From Palsa-506 sp963707065 (lineage in GTDB: Bacteria > Actinomycetota > Actinomycetes > Streptosporangiales > Streptosporangiaceae): a DNA stretch of 64,000 bases. The notes below the pieces were generated by a model. It made no database searches. It saw nothing but the letters and a program-made list of their open reading frames with translations, and had not been told where the DNA came from. The stretch is taken from contig CAVPPJ010000013.1 of the NCBI GenBank assembly GCA_963707065.1, forward strand, positions 574,207-638,206, given 5' to 3'. Made by a program: the position numbers and the translations under genes. Shown piece after piece: positions 27,635 through 36,487 of the stretch (positions within the stretch are counted from its first letter, which is position 1; each line of letters starts with the position of its first letter).

Positions 27635-28604
27635 CGGCAGCACTCCTGTCGTAGTCAAGAACGGCATGCATCAACCCGGGTTTCCCCTGGTCCACGGCTC
27701 GGAACGCCTCGGCGGCGTGGCCAAAGTCGAAGACGTGAGTGCACAGCTGTGCCAACGGTAGTTCGGGCAGCAGCTCAACGGTCTCCCGGCGGCGCCGAGA
27801 CCGGGTCCAGGTCCCGGACAGCCGGGCCGGCACTGTGGAGACTTGAGTGCTGCGAATCATCAGACGCCGCCGGTGGAAGGCGCCGCCGAGCGGCAGAACC
27901 ACGGGTTTGGTGCCGAACCACGACGCGATCAACAGGGTTCCCTCGTGCGCCAGCATGTTCAGCGCCATCGCGGGCGCATCCGGGTTACCGCTGGCGTCAA
28001 TGACCAGTGGAACCTCCTCTCTCACCAGTTCCGCCGGTGCTGCGGTGGTGACGCCGAGGCTGCTGGCGATCGCGCGGCGCCACTCCTGCGGCTCGGCAAT
28101 CAGCGGCCGCCACCCGGAGCGCTGCAGCAGCAGGCCGGTCAGCAGCCCGAGGACGCCGGCGCCGAGCACGATGACCCGGTCGCGATATCCGGTCCCGGCA
28201 TCGAGCGTCACCTGCATCGCCGTCTCGACCAACGGGAACAAGGTTGCGGACGCGGGATCGATGGCGGGCAGCGGAATCAGCTCACCAGCCTGCGCCGTGA
28301 ATACGTCCTGGTGCGGATGGAAAGCGAAGACCGTCTGGCCGGACTCCGCTACTTCGCCGACGCATGCATACCCATAGGCGAAGGGATAGGAGAAGGTACC
28401 GCCAAGCCCGTCGATCGTGTCGTCCAGCGCCAACTCGGCAGGGATCTCGCCGCGGTACACCAGCCGTTCGGTGCCACTGCTGATGCCAGAGCACAAGGTG
28501 CGGACGAGGACCTCACCGGCCGCAGGCCGCGGTGTGGGCAGTTCCCTGATCTCCACACAGCGCGGCGCGGTATGAAATAGCGCTTGGGCGGGCACGCAGC
28601 GCAT
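27624..28604 (-). CDS. MDR-superfamily (BchC-like) alcohol dehydrogenase
   Basis: 326 residues. N-terminal GroES-like domain (PAAGEVLVRTLCSGISSGTE, resembling the BchC SGIS-GTE segment), FPLVETAMQVTLDA, then the Rossmann NAD(P) site VIVLGAGVLGLLTG (GxGxxG at residues 148-153). The classic GHE zinc signature of alcohol dehydrogenases is missing, so the usual structural and catalytic zinc sites are in doubt. Translationally coupled to the PTPS-like gene (11-bp overlap), implying a shared pathway. AT-rich sequence with a TAGATA box lies 10-30 bp upstream of the ATG. Likely oxidises or reduces a hydroxyl/keto group of a pterin-like or ring substrate. Confidence 0.85.
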   Translation of the reverse strand: MRCVPAQALFHTAPRCVEIRELPTPRPAAGEVLVRTLCSGISSGTERLVYRGEIPAELALDDTIDGLGGTFSYPFAYGYACVGEVAESGQTVFAFHPHQDVFTAQAGELIPLPAIDPASATLFPLVETAMQVTLDAGTGYRDRVIVLGAGVLGLLTGLLLQRSGWRPLIAEPQEWRRAIASSLGVTTAAPAELVREEVPLVIDASGNPDAPAMALNMLAHEGTLLIASWFGTKPVVLPLGGAFHRRRLMIRSTQVSTVPARLSGTWTRSRRRRETVELLPELPLAQLCTHVFDFGHAAEAFRAVDQGKPGLMHAVLDYDRSAAGDL

Positions 28605-28758
28605 TTACCCGCCATCTATCTACATAAAACGATGGATTCGGCCACTTGAGAGCTCTGTGCGGCCCAACCGAAGGTAGCGTCGCCCAGCTTGCTGGCCGCT
28701 CGGCTGGTGCGGGCATCCTGCACGGCTTCCGGCTCACGACGTCGCAGAAGGTGACGTG

Positions 28759-28800
28759 CCTGCTCACCGCTGCTCTCTTGGAGAGCGGCTGGTGAGCAGG
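28759..28800 (-). terminator. Long hairpin terminator downstream of the MMPL gene
   Basis: Nested inverted repeats: CCTGCTCACC pairs with GGTGAGCAGG, and inside it GCTCTC-TTG-GAGAGC, giving a 42-base stem-loop between the MMPL stop and the dehydrogenase promoter. Confidence 0.75.
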
Positions 28801-28831
28801 CATGTCTTCCCGCCGGTGCAGCGGCCAGCGG

Positions 28832-31129
28832 CTAAGACCGCGCCGTCGATGCCTCGGGGGCTTGGGGCTGCGTTACCGGCGGGATCTGGTCGCGGTCTTT
28901 GAAATATTCCTCGCCCTCGATGCTGATGTGGGGCAGGACCCGGCCGAGCCAGTGGGGCAGGTACCAGTTGTGCTTGCCCAGCCTGACCATGCGCGCCGGC
29001 ACCAGCAGGCAGCGGACGATCGTGGCGTCCAGGATCACCGCGACGGCCAGGCCGATGCCGAACTGCTTGACGGTCGGATCGCCGTTGAGGACGAAGCTGC
29101 CGAACACGAACACCATGATCGTCGCCGCGGCGGTGATCACGTGCCCGCTGGTGACCAGCCCGGATATGACCGAGCGCCTGGTGTCCTCGCCGGCGTCGGC
29201 GTGCTCCTTGATCTGGCTGACCAGGAACACCTCGTAGTCCATCGAGAGACCGAACAGGACCGCGAACATGAACAGCGGCACGTAGGAGACGATCGGCACC
29301 GGGCCGTCCAGGCCGATCAGGTTGTGCAGCCAGCCGAACTGGAAGATCGCGACGAGCACGCCGTAGGCGGCTCCTATGGAGAGCAGGTTCATGACGGCGG
29401 CCTGCGCCGGGATCACCACGCTGCGGAAGGCGAGCATCAGCAGCAGGAAGCTGAGCGCGATCACGACCAGGATCTGGAGCAGGAGCTTGCCGGAGATGTC
29501 CGAGGCGAGATCCACGTTGCTGGCGGTGCTGCCGCCGACGTAGGCGTGCATGTTCGTGCCCTTCTCGGCATCGGGGATCACGCTTGAGCGCAGCTTGCTG
29601 ACGAGGTCCGAGGTGGCCTGCTCGGCCGGGCCGGCCGTGGCGATCGCGTTGAAGTAGGCGGTGGTTCCGGCCTTGTCGATTTGGACCGGGGAGACTACTG
29701 CGACACCGGGGGTCTGCGAGACGTCTTTCTCCAGCGTCTGCAGCCGCGGGTCGCTGGCGCGTGGGTCGCTGTCCGCCGAGCCCTGGGAACTGGCCGAGCC
29801 CTGGGAACTGGCCGAGCCACTGGAGGAGGCCTGCGCGGGTGAGCCGAGCGTTACCGCCACCAGCAGCGGCCCGTTCACCCCGGGACCGAAGTTCTCCGAG
29901 ATCAGGTCGTACGCCCGGCGGGCGGTGGTCGAGGTGGACAGCGCGGCGACGTCCTTTTGCCCCAGGTTCAGCGACAGCAGCGGGGTCGCCAGCGGGATCA
30001 GGATCGCCAGGGCCGCCAGCGTCGAGATCACCGGCCGCCTGGCCACACCGGCCGCCCACCGCGCCCACGCGCCCGGCTTCGGGTGAGCCGCGGGATGGCG
30101 GTTACGGACCCGCAGCGCGTTGATCCGCGGGCCGATGATCGCGAGCATGGCCGGCAGCAGGGTCAGCGCGGCGAGGACCGCGACGACGACCGCAACCGCG
30201 GCCATCAGTCCCATCGTCGTCACCAGCGGGATGCCGGCCACCGCGAGCGACACCAGCGCGATCGTCACGGTCCCGCCGGCGAATGCCACAGCACCCCCGG
30301 AGGTCGCGGCGGCCCGGGCGATCGACTCCTGCATGTCCAGGCCGTCCTTCAGTCCGCGGAAGTGCCGGGTCACGATGAACAGCGCGTAGTCGATGCCGAC
30401 ACCGAGCCCGATCATCGTGGCCAAGGTCGGCGCCACTGTGGACACGGTCATCGCGTGGCTGAAGATCTGGACGATCGACAGCGTCGAGGCCAGCCCCAGG
30501 ATCGCGGTTACGATCGGCAGCAGCATCGCCGCCACCGTGCCGAGCGCGAACGTGAGGATCACCATCGCCGCGATGATGCCGATCAGTTCGCTGGTCTCGG
30601 TGGACGGCTTGGACACCTTCTGGCCTAGCTGGCCGCCGGTCTGCACCTGGATCCCGGCCGCCTGGGCGGGCTTGGCCGCCGCGTTGATGATCGTCTGAGC
30701 GTCATCGACGGACAGCGACCCCGGGCTGACCGACAGGGTCACCGAGAGGTATCCCGTTCTCTGGTCCTTGCTCAGCGCGGAGGCGCCCTGCGCGGTGAGC
30801 GGGCTGACCACCGAGGCCACGTCCGGCGCCTTGGCCACGTCGGCCGCCGCCTGGTTGACCGCCTGCGAGTACTTGGAGTCGGTCAGCTTGCCGTTGCTGA
30901 CGTGCAGCACGATCGGGCTTGACCCGTTGGCCTGGTCGGGGAACGACTTGCTGAGCGCGTCGGCGGCCTGCTGGCTATTGGTTCCCGGCAGGGTCACATT
31001 GTCGTTGGTGTGGTCGCCGAGGCTATGCGAGGCGGCGACCAACGCGACGGTCATGAGAATCCAGACGGCGAGAACCGCGAAACGATACCGGACGCAGAAC
31101 CGCGCCAGCCGGTAGAGCACACCTGTCAT
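28832..31129 (-). CDS. MMPL/RND-family exporter
   Basis: 765 residues, two repeats of an exposed domain plus six-helix bundle (12 TM). First bundle: MIGLGVGIDYALFIVTRH with the proton-relay Asp, and AGGTVTIALVSL. Second: LFGLSMDYEVFLVSQI and SGHVITAAATIMVFVFGSF. The second extracellular loop carries a Ser/Gly/Gln low-complexity linker with GSASSQ repeats (about residues 440-460). The C-terminus is a short hydrophilic tail. MMPL proteins export lipids, siderophores or hydrophobic drugs using the proton gradient. It follows the LAL regulator on the same strand, but has its own promoter element at 31,214-31,250. Confidence 0.85.
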   Translation of the reverse strand: MTGVLYRLARFCVRYRFAVLAVWILMTVALVAASHSLGDHTNDNVTLPGTNSQQAADALSKSFPDQANGSSPIVLHVSNGKLTDSKYSQAVNQAAADVAKAPDVASVVSPLTAQGASALSKDQRTGYLSVTLSVSPGSLSVDDAQTIINAAAKPAQAAGIQVQTGGQLGQKVSKPSTETSELIGIIAAMVILTFALGTVAAMLLPIVTAILGLASTLSIVQIFSHAMTVSTVAPTLATMIGLGVGIDYALFIVTRHFRGLKDGLDMQESIARAAATSGGAVAFAGGTVTIALVSLAVAGIPLVTTMGLMAAVAVVVAVLAALTLLPAMLAIIGPRINALRVRNRHPAAHPKPGAWARWAAGVARRPVISTLAALAILIPLATPLLSLNLGQKDVAALSTSTTARRAYDLISENFGPGVNGPLLVAVTLGSPAQASSSGSASSQGSASSQGSADSDPRASDPRLQTLEKDVSQTPGVAVVSPVQIDKAGTTAYFNAIATAGPAEQATSDLVSKLRSSVIPDAEKGTNMHAYVGGSTASNVDLASDISGKLLLQILVVIALSFLLLMLAFRSVVIPAQAAVMNLLSIGAAYGVLVAIFQFGWLHNLIGLDGPVPIVSYVPLFMFAVLFGLSMDYEVFLVSQIKEHADAGEDTRRSVISGLVTSGHVITAAATIMVFVFGSFVLNGDPTVKQFGIGLAVAVILDATIVRCLLVPARMVRLGKHNWYLPHWLGRVLPHISIEGEEYFKDRDQIPPVTQPQAPEASTARS

Positions 31130-31213
31130 GACCGGGCTTCCTTCTCTTCATCAACGTGTTCACCCGCGCCAATACGGGATTCACGCCAACATGCCCGGCG
31201 GTCATGACTAGTC

Positions 31214-31250
31214 ACAAGGGAGGAACCCCGCAGCTTTCCCCTACGGTTTT
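31214..31250 (-). promoter_or_regulatory. Shared regulon element upstream of MMPL gene
   Basis: On the minus strand: AAAACC, 3 bases, GGGGAAA, 5 bases, then GGGGTTCCTCCCTTGT. It matches 34,132-34,168 at 30 of 37 positions with identical spacing and lies 85-121 bp before the MMPL start. Likely binding site of the LAL regulator encoded between the two sites, or a shared promoter. Confidence 0.7.
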
Positions 31251-31272
31251 CCGAACGGCGCAGCCTTGTGGG

Positions 31273-34095
31273 TTACTCGCCGATCGCCGACGCCAGCTGG
31301 AAGCGAGAGCGGATGCCCAGCTTCTGGTAGGCGCTGCTGAGGTGGCGCTCGACCGTCTTCTCGGTCACGAACAGCGCCTGCGCAACTTCGCGGTTGGTCT
31401 GCCCCTCTGCCACCTGACGGCACACCCGCCGCTCCGCCGCGGTCAGCGCGTTCGGCCCGGTCAGCTCGATCCGTGCCCGGCGTCCTGGGCCGGCCTGCAG
31501 CCCGGCCATCGCGCTCTCCGCCAGCGCGACGGCACCGCAATGGCCGGCCAGGTTGATTGCCCGGCGCTGGGCATCCCGGCCCTCCGTCCGCCTGCCGGAG
31601 CGGCTCAGCTCTGCCCCGAGATCGGCGAGCGCATGGGCTAGCTCGAGCCTCGCGGCACTGCGTTCGAGGACCGAGACCGCCTCGCGGAGCAGCGCCAGCC
31701 GTTCGTCCCCGCCGATCGCCAGGGCCGCGGTACGCAGCGACATGCCCAGCGCGCCAGGCGCGCCGACCCGCCGCGCGGCCGCCACCTGATCGCGCGCGAG
31801 CTTCGCAGCCCGCTGTTTGTCTCCTAGTGAGGCGAGCGCTGGAGCTGCGTATGCCCTCCAGGCGGTTGGCCACACCACCGCCCGCGCCTCGAGCCGCTGG
31901 CTGCACCACAGGAGGTCCGCGACACCCTCCTCGAGCTGACCCTGGGCTATCCGCAGCCGCCCGCGCGCGGTCAGGAACTCGGTGACGTAGGTCCGTTCTT
32001 CGGCGATTCCCATCGCTTCGCCAGTTCGTGCCAGACCGGCCGCGGCATCCAGTGCTCCGCGCTCGATGTGCACAGTCATCGCCACCGTGACGAGCAGCTG
32101 CGCGATGAAATGCGGGTGCTCCACGAGCAGCAGCCCGGTCTCTGCCTCGACCTGCGCATCGTGCAGCGCACCCTGCGCGAGTGCGCTCTCGGCGTGCATC
32201 GCGTGGATGATGCCCTGTCTAGTCGCGTGCCCCTCATAACGGGCACGCTCCATCGCGGCGTCCATCAAAAGGGCAGCCAGGTCATACCGCTCGCCGACGA
32301 TCAGCGTAAACAGCGCTGAGAGCCCGGCGGTCGTCTGCGCGCTGGATGGCAGGCCGGCCATGAGTGCCGCCTGGACCTCATTCGTGGCGGCCGCGGCTGG
32401 ACCTCCGTGCAGGAGCTGCTCCTGGGCGCTGACGATCCTCGCCACGGCCTCGAATCCCGGACGGTCCCGGGCCAGATCACGAAACGCCCGCAAGCGAGCG
32501 GCGAGGCTAGGGCGCAGTTCCGGGACGGAGCCCGCGACGATCAGCAGCTCAGAGCCCAGCTCGAGCGAGCGCTCGGGATCGGCTGGCCACAGTTCCTCAG
32601 CCAGCGACGACAGCGCGTCGGCCGCAGAGCGTGCCGAGCGGCCGCCGGACACGATCGCGCACCGCCCTAGTGAGGACGCCGCGTCGGCCCGGGTAGCCAG
32701 CGTGGCACCCGAAGCCAGGGCGGCGCGCAGGTGTTCCTCCGCCGTCCCGAACTGCATCGTGGCTATCTCATACCAGCCGAGCTCGGCCAGGATCTCCCCC
32801 CGCTCCTGCTCGGCCGGGGACTCAGCCAGCGCCCGCCGCAGGCGCGCGGCGGCCGCGAGCGGAGCGCCCCGGTGCGCCGCGTCTGCCGCTGCCGATCTCA
32901 GCGTGCCGACCCGGCGCTGATCCCCCGTCGGAGCGGTCAGCAGCAGGTGCGCGGTGACTCGCTCAGGTGGAGCGCCGTCGCGGGCCAGCGCTTCGGCGGC
33001 TGCGGCGTGCCGCGCCTGTCGTTCACCCGGCACGAGATCCTCATACAGCGCCGCTCGTACGATCGGGTGCACGAACCCCAGGCGCTCATCCGGAATGAAG
33101 ATGTCCGCCCGGACGAGGTCGTCGGCCACCTGCCGGACAGCGCCCTCACTCAGCCCCGCCACCCGGGCGGCCAGCAGCGGGTCGCTGTTGTCTCCAAGCA
33201 CGGCGACCGCTCGCGCCAGCTCGGTCGCCGCGGGACCGAGCGCAGCGAGCCGGTGTAGGACGAAACGGCTCACCGCGGCCGGCCCCACGTCCTGCACCGC
33301 GCTCGCCGCGGCCGCCGACGGCACCACCCCGGCGGCGGCCAGAGCTCCCAGCAGCTCCCGCAGGAAGAGCGGGTTACCACCGGTGGCCGTGTGACAGGCG
33401 CGGCAGAACTCCTCGGCTGCCTCGGCGCCCAGGCGCTCCCGGGCCAATGTCACCGCGGCGGACTGGCTCAGCGGCCGCGGATACAGCGCGGCCGCGGCGG
33501 GGCGCGAGGCCAGCTGCGCCCACAACGCCCCCGCCTCGTCTCCGCCGGCGTCTGGGGGGCGCACGGTGAGCAGCATCGTCACCGGAAGCCCCTCGATCCG
33601 CTGCGCCAGGTAGGCCAGGAACCGCAATGAGTCCCGGTCGGCCCACTGGCAATCGTCGACCAGCATGAGTACCGGGAGCTGGTCGGCGATGTTCACCACC
33701 AGCCAGTACAGACTGTGCAGCGCCTCAAAGCCGGCATCAGTATCCAGCGGCCGACGCTCCCCTGGCTCAAACAACCGCGCCGCGGGACCGGCAGCGCCCG
33801 CGAACAGATCGGTCTGCGCAGGCTCCTTGCTGATCACCGTCTCTAGCAGCTGGCGCACCACCCCGAACGCAAACGGCTGCTCAAGCTCGGAACCCCTCGC
33901 CTCGAGTGGCATCATCCGCGCCCGCTCGCCCGCCGCTCGCGCCTCCCGCGCCAGCACTGTCTTACCGGCGCCGGCGGGCCCCTCGATCAAAAGCAGCGTG
34001 CCTTCGCCTGCGCATGCGCGGTCAAGCCCCTCACGCAGCGTCTCCAGCTCACGTTCGCGCTCGAGCAGAACGCCCCCTGAAACGAACGGCACCAT
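31273..34095 (-). CDS. LAL-family (large ATP-binding LuxR-type) transcriptional regulator
   Basis: 940 residues. N-terminal AAA/NTPase domain: Walker A GPAGAGKT (near residue 40) and Walker B VLMLVDDCQWAD (near 145). A long helical/TPR-like middle follows, and the C-terminal LuxR HTH is at about 880-940 (LTAAERRVCRQVAEGQTNREVAQALFV, then TEKTVERHL and YQKLGIRSR). LALs such as MalT are ATP- and inducer-dependent activators. It is divergent from the SnoaL-like gene with 97 bp between, and upstream of the MMPL exporter. The 37-bp element occurs in front of both neighbours, which supports it as their local activator. Confidence 0.9.
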   Translation of the reverse strand: MVPFVSGGVLLERERELETLREGLDRACAGEGTLLLIEGPAGAGKTVLAREARAAGERARMMPLEARGSELEQPFAFGVVRQLLETVISKEPAQTDLFAGAAGPAARLFEPGERRPLDTDAGFEALHSLYWLVVNIADQLPVLMLVDDCQWADRDSLRFLAYLAQRIEGLPVTMLLTVRPPDAGGDEAGALWAQLASRPAAAALYPRPLSQSAAVTLARERLGAEAAEEFCRACHTATGGNPLFLRELLGALAAAGVVPSAAAASAVQDVGPAAVSRFVLHRLAALGPAATELARAVAVLGDNSDPLLAARVAGLSEGAVRQVADDLVRADIFIPDERLGFVHPIVRAALYEDLVPGERQARHAAAAEALARDGAPPERVTAHLLLTAPTGDQRRVGTLRSAAADAAHRGAPLAAAARLRRALAESPAEQERGEILAELGWYEIATMQFGTAEEHLRAALASGATLATRADAASSLGRCAIVSGGRSARSAADALSSLAEELWPADPERSLELGSELLIVAGSVPELRPSLAARLRAFRDLARDRPGFEAVARIVSAQEQLLHGGPAAAATNEVQAALMAGLPSSAQTTAGLSALFTLIVGERYDLAALLMDAAMERARYEGHATRQGIIHAMHAESALAQGALHDAQVEAETGLLLVEHPHFIAQLLVTVAMTVHIERGALDAAAGLARTGEAMGIAEERTYVTEFLTARGRLRIAQGQLEEGVADLLWCSQRLEARAVVWPTAWRAYAAPALASLGDKQRAAKLARDQVAAARRVGAPGALGMSLRTAALAIGGDERLALLREAVSVLERSAARLELAHALADLGAELSRSGRRTEGRDAQRRAINLAGHCGAVALAESAMAGLQAGPGRRARIELTGPNALTAAERRVCRQVAEGQTNREVAQALFVTEKTVERHLSSAYQKLGIRSRFQLASAIGE

Positions 34096-34131
34096 ATGAC
34101 GCTACTCCGCAGGCTAGCGACATGGCGAGAC

Positions 34132-34168
34132 AAAACCTGCGGGGAAACCCTCGGGGATCCTCCCTTGT
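34132..34168 (+). promoter_or_regulatory. Shared regulon element between LAL regulator and SnoaL-like gene
   Basis: AAAACC, 3 bases, GGGGAAA, 5 bases, then GGGGATCCTCCCTTGT, ending 24 bp before the SnoaL-like ATG. It matches the element in front of the MMPL gene in 30 of 37 bases. It may control the divergent LAL gene as well. Confidence 0.7.
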
Positions 34169-34192
34169 AGGAGCAACGGCGCAGCCAAGAGC

Positions 34193-34639
34193 ATGGCGCA
34201 GATGAAGAATGTCAGCGAGCTCAACAAGCTCAGAGTCCGGCTGTTCATCGAGGCGGTCCTCAATGAGGGACGGCTCGATCTGATCGACGAGCTGGTAGCC
34301 GCCGACTACGTTGGCCACATCCGCTGCGCCGGGCCGGAAGTGACCGGCTCAGCAGGCGTGCGACAGCTTGTGTCAAACCACCGCCGCGCCCATCCCGGCC
34401 TGTACGTCAAGATCGAGGATCAGATCGCTGAGGATGACCGCGTCGTGACGCGCTGGCACGCGACGGTTCCAGCACGAGAAGCTCAAGCTCCCCTCGCCCC
34501 CGCCGGGCGCGCTGCGCGCTGCGCCGGAATCTCGATCACCCGGCTGCTGGCAGGAAAGCAAGTCGAGTCCCACACCGAATGCACCAACCTCGCCGCCAGC
34601 CCGGCCCTGGCGAGTCCGCCCAATAACACCCAGAGCTAG
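34193..34639 (+). CDS. SnoaL-like ester cyclase-fold protein
   Basis: 148 residues, alpha+beta barrel family. Recognisable pieces: LNKLRVRLFIEAVLNEGRLDLIDELVAADYVGH, VRQLVSNHRRAHPGLYVKIEDQIAEDDRVVTRWHA and GISITRLLAGKQVESHTE. SnoaL relatives close aglycone rings of polyketides, but most members are of unknown role, and the key Asp/His pair cannot be assigned here. The last 20 residues are a low-complexity tail beyond the usual end. ATG 34,202 is an alternative start. Preceded by the shared regulon element, so probably co-regulated with the MMPL exporter. Confidence 0.75.
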   Translation: MAQMKNVSELNKLRVRLFIEAVLNEGRLDLIDELVAADYVGHIRCAGPEVTGSAGVRQLVSNHRRAHPGLYVKIEDQIAEDDRVVTRWHATVPAREAQAPLAPAGRAARCAGISITRLLAGKQVESHTECTNLAASPALASPPNNTQS

Positions 34640-34724
34640 GTCATAGCCCACCACCGGCTGCTTCAGCGTGCCGCGCCTTCGGGGCGGAGCGTCGCAGAGC
34701 CGGTATTCACCCACAGGAGGATCC

Positions 34725-36158
34725 ATGTTTGCAAGTCTTCGAGAGCGCTTGGCCAATTCCCGGAGGTGGGCTGTTCACCTCGGTATCTGCGTCCTGGCTA
34801 GCGCCGGCCTGGTCGCGGCGCTAGCGCCGATGGGTGCCGCCGCCAGTACCCGCCCGGCGGCGCCGGCAGCAAGACCTTTCTTCTCCGTCGCCCAGAACTA
34901 CACGATCCGTTACTATCCCCGCTTCCTGACCTACGTTCAGCAGAGCCTGGGAGGCTTCAACAATCTCGCCGGCCCCAACCGCGTCGGTCCCCTTTATGGC
35001 TACGTCGTATCCATAAACGTCGACACCCTCTATGCCAGCTTCTTCCTCGACCTGTCTTCAGGCCCGGAGATCTTCACGATCCCCAAGACAGACGTGACCT
35101 ACTCGCTGCTCACCCTCGACGTGTTCGGGAACGTGCTCAAGACCAAGATCAAGTCCCAAACGCCCGGGACATACGGGCTCGTCCCGGATGGCTGGAAGGG
35201 GAAGTTGCCACCGGGCGTCACCAGGATTACGGTGCCCTACCCCGTCACGACCTGGATCATCCGGGCTGACAAGTACAGCTCCACCGGCGAGAACCAGATC
35301 GACCAGGCAGGGGCGTTCCGTAGCTCCTTGAGACTGGCCCCACTGGCGACCTACAAAAAGAATCCGCAGGCAGGAGCCACGAAGATAGTGCGGCAGGCGT
35401 TTTTCGCCCCCCGGATGAAGGCCGTCGCCGATGACACGGTCAAGTTCCACACCACCCACTTCTTCCGGGTTCTGCAGGCGGCACTGCGCTCGCCTGCCAC
35501 CGCCCCGCTCAGCAACTCCGACCTCCAGCTGTCCAGGGAATTCAACCGGCTGTTCACAGCGGCCAACACGGCGGCCCGACACGGTAACTCCGGCCCCCTG
35601 TCGCAGATGATCAGAGGGGCCCGCACCGCCCACGCCATGATCATCCACAGGTGGCTCTCCCATACCGACGCGAATCACTGGATCTACTTCCGCAACTTCG
35701 CCAATTGGCACCAGGCCTACCTTGACCGCGCCGCCGGCAACGAGTACATCCAGTACGGCAACAACACCGCCGCCGCCGGCTACTACAACGCCTTCACCGA
35801 TGGCAACGGCGCTCCCCTCAACGGCTCCAGAGTGCCCGCCTACCGGCTGACGTTCACTAAGAAGCAGATTCCCCAGGCCGACCGCTTCTGGTCGCTCACC
35901 GCCTACCTCCCACGCGGCAACACCCTGGTGCCCAACGCCGCGCGCAAGTACGAGGTCGCGAGGTTCACACCGGGCCTGGTGACCAACCCCGATGGCTCGA
36001 TCACCATCTACATACAGACGACACCGCCGCCGGCGGCGCTCAGGCCCAACTGGCTGCCCGTGCCCCGGGGACCGTTCGACCTGCTGCTGCGGGTCTACGG
36101 CCCTGAGGGCAACACCAGCCCCGGAGCAAACTACCTCCCGCCTATGATCCAGCCGTAA
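34725..36158 (+). CDS. Secreted DUF1254/DUF1214 domain protein
   Basis: 477 residues from ATG 34,725, four bases after a perfect AGGAGG; longer ORF starts lack a ribosome site. Signal peptide (residues 1-39, WAVHLGICVLASAGLVAALAP). DUF1254 occupies about 50-190 (YVVSINVDTLYASFFLDLSSGPEIFTIP) and DUF1214 about 330-460 (ADRFWSLTAYLP, DGSITIYIQ, NWLPVPRGPFDLLLRVYGP). Both domains are beta-rich and usually found together in exported proteins of unknown activity. A strong hairpin follows, so the SnoaL and DUF1254 genes may form one unit controlled with the pump. Confidence 0.85.
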   Translation: MFASLRERLANSRRWAVHLGICVLASAGLVAALAPMGAAASTRPAAPAARPFFSVAQNYTIRYYPRFLTYVQQSLGGFNNLAGPNRVGPLYGYVVSINVDTLYASFFLDLSSGPEIFTIPKTDVTYSLLTLDVFGNVLKTKIKSQTPGTYGLVPDGWKGKLPPGVTRITVPYPVTTWIIRADKYSSTGENQIDQAGAFRSSLRLAPLATYKKNPQAGATKIVRQAFFAPRMKAVADDTVKFHTTHFFRVLQAALRSPATAPLSNSDLQLSREFNRLFTAANTAARHGNSGPLSQMIRGARTAHAMIIHRWLSHTDANHWIYFRNFANWHQAYLDRAAGNEYIQYGNNTAAAGYYNAFTDGNGAPLNGSRVPAYRLTFTKKQIPQADRFWSLTAYLPRGNTLVPNAARKYEVARFTPGLVTNPDGSITIYIQTTPPPAALRPNWLPVPRGPFDLLLRVYGPEGNTSPGANYLPPMIQP

Positions 36159-36164
36159 CCTTGC

Positions 36165-36200
36165 GGCCACGGCGGGAGAGCGGGGGCTCCCGCCGTGGCC
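36165..36200 (+). terminator. Hairpin terminator
   Basis: Perfect 14-bp inverted repeat GGCCACGGCGGGAG with an 8-base loop, starting 6 bp after the DUF1254 stop. Confidence 0.8.
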
Positions 36201-36487
36201 CCGGCCCCATTCCGGGAATTGCCGAGAACACCATCCGAAGGTCAGCGGTCGCGGGCGGTCAGTGAGCTCGCAGCGAATATGCGAGCCGCCATTCTGCAGC
36301 AAAGAAACTCACCCGCCTCCTCTCCGTGGTGATAGCCGTTTAGCATCCGTCACAGGCCGACGCGCGGGCCTGTGGTGGATCGTCGGCGCCTCGGCCAGCG
36401 ACCCGGTGGGCACCGCCACGCTGGAGAACATCACCGTGACTACGTCGACGGCAGCCAACTCCGCCCAGTACATCAAGGACCTCGTGG
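36201..36487. other. Intergenic, no convincing gene
   Basis: The only open plus-strand frame (from 36,262) runs antisense into the permease gene and has no recognisable domain or ribosome site. Confidence 0.4.
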
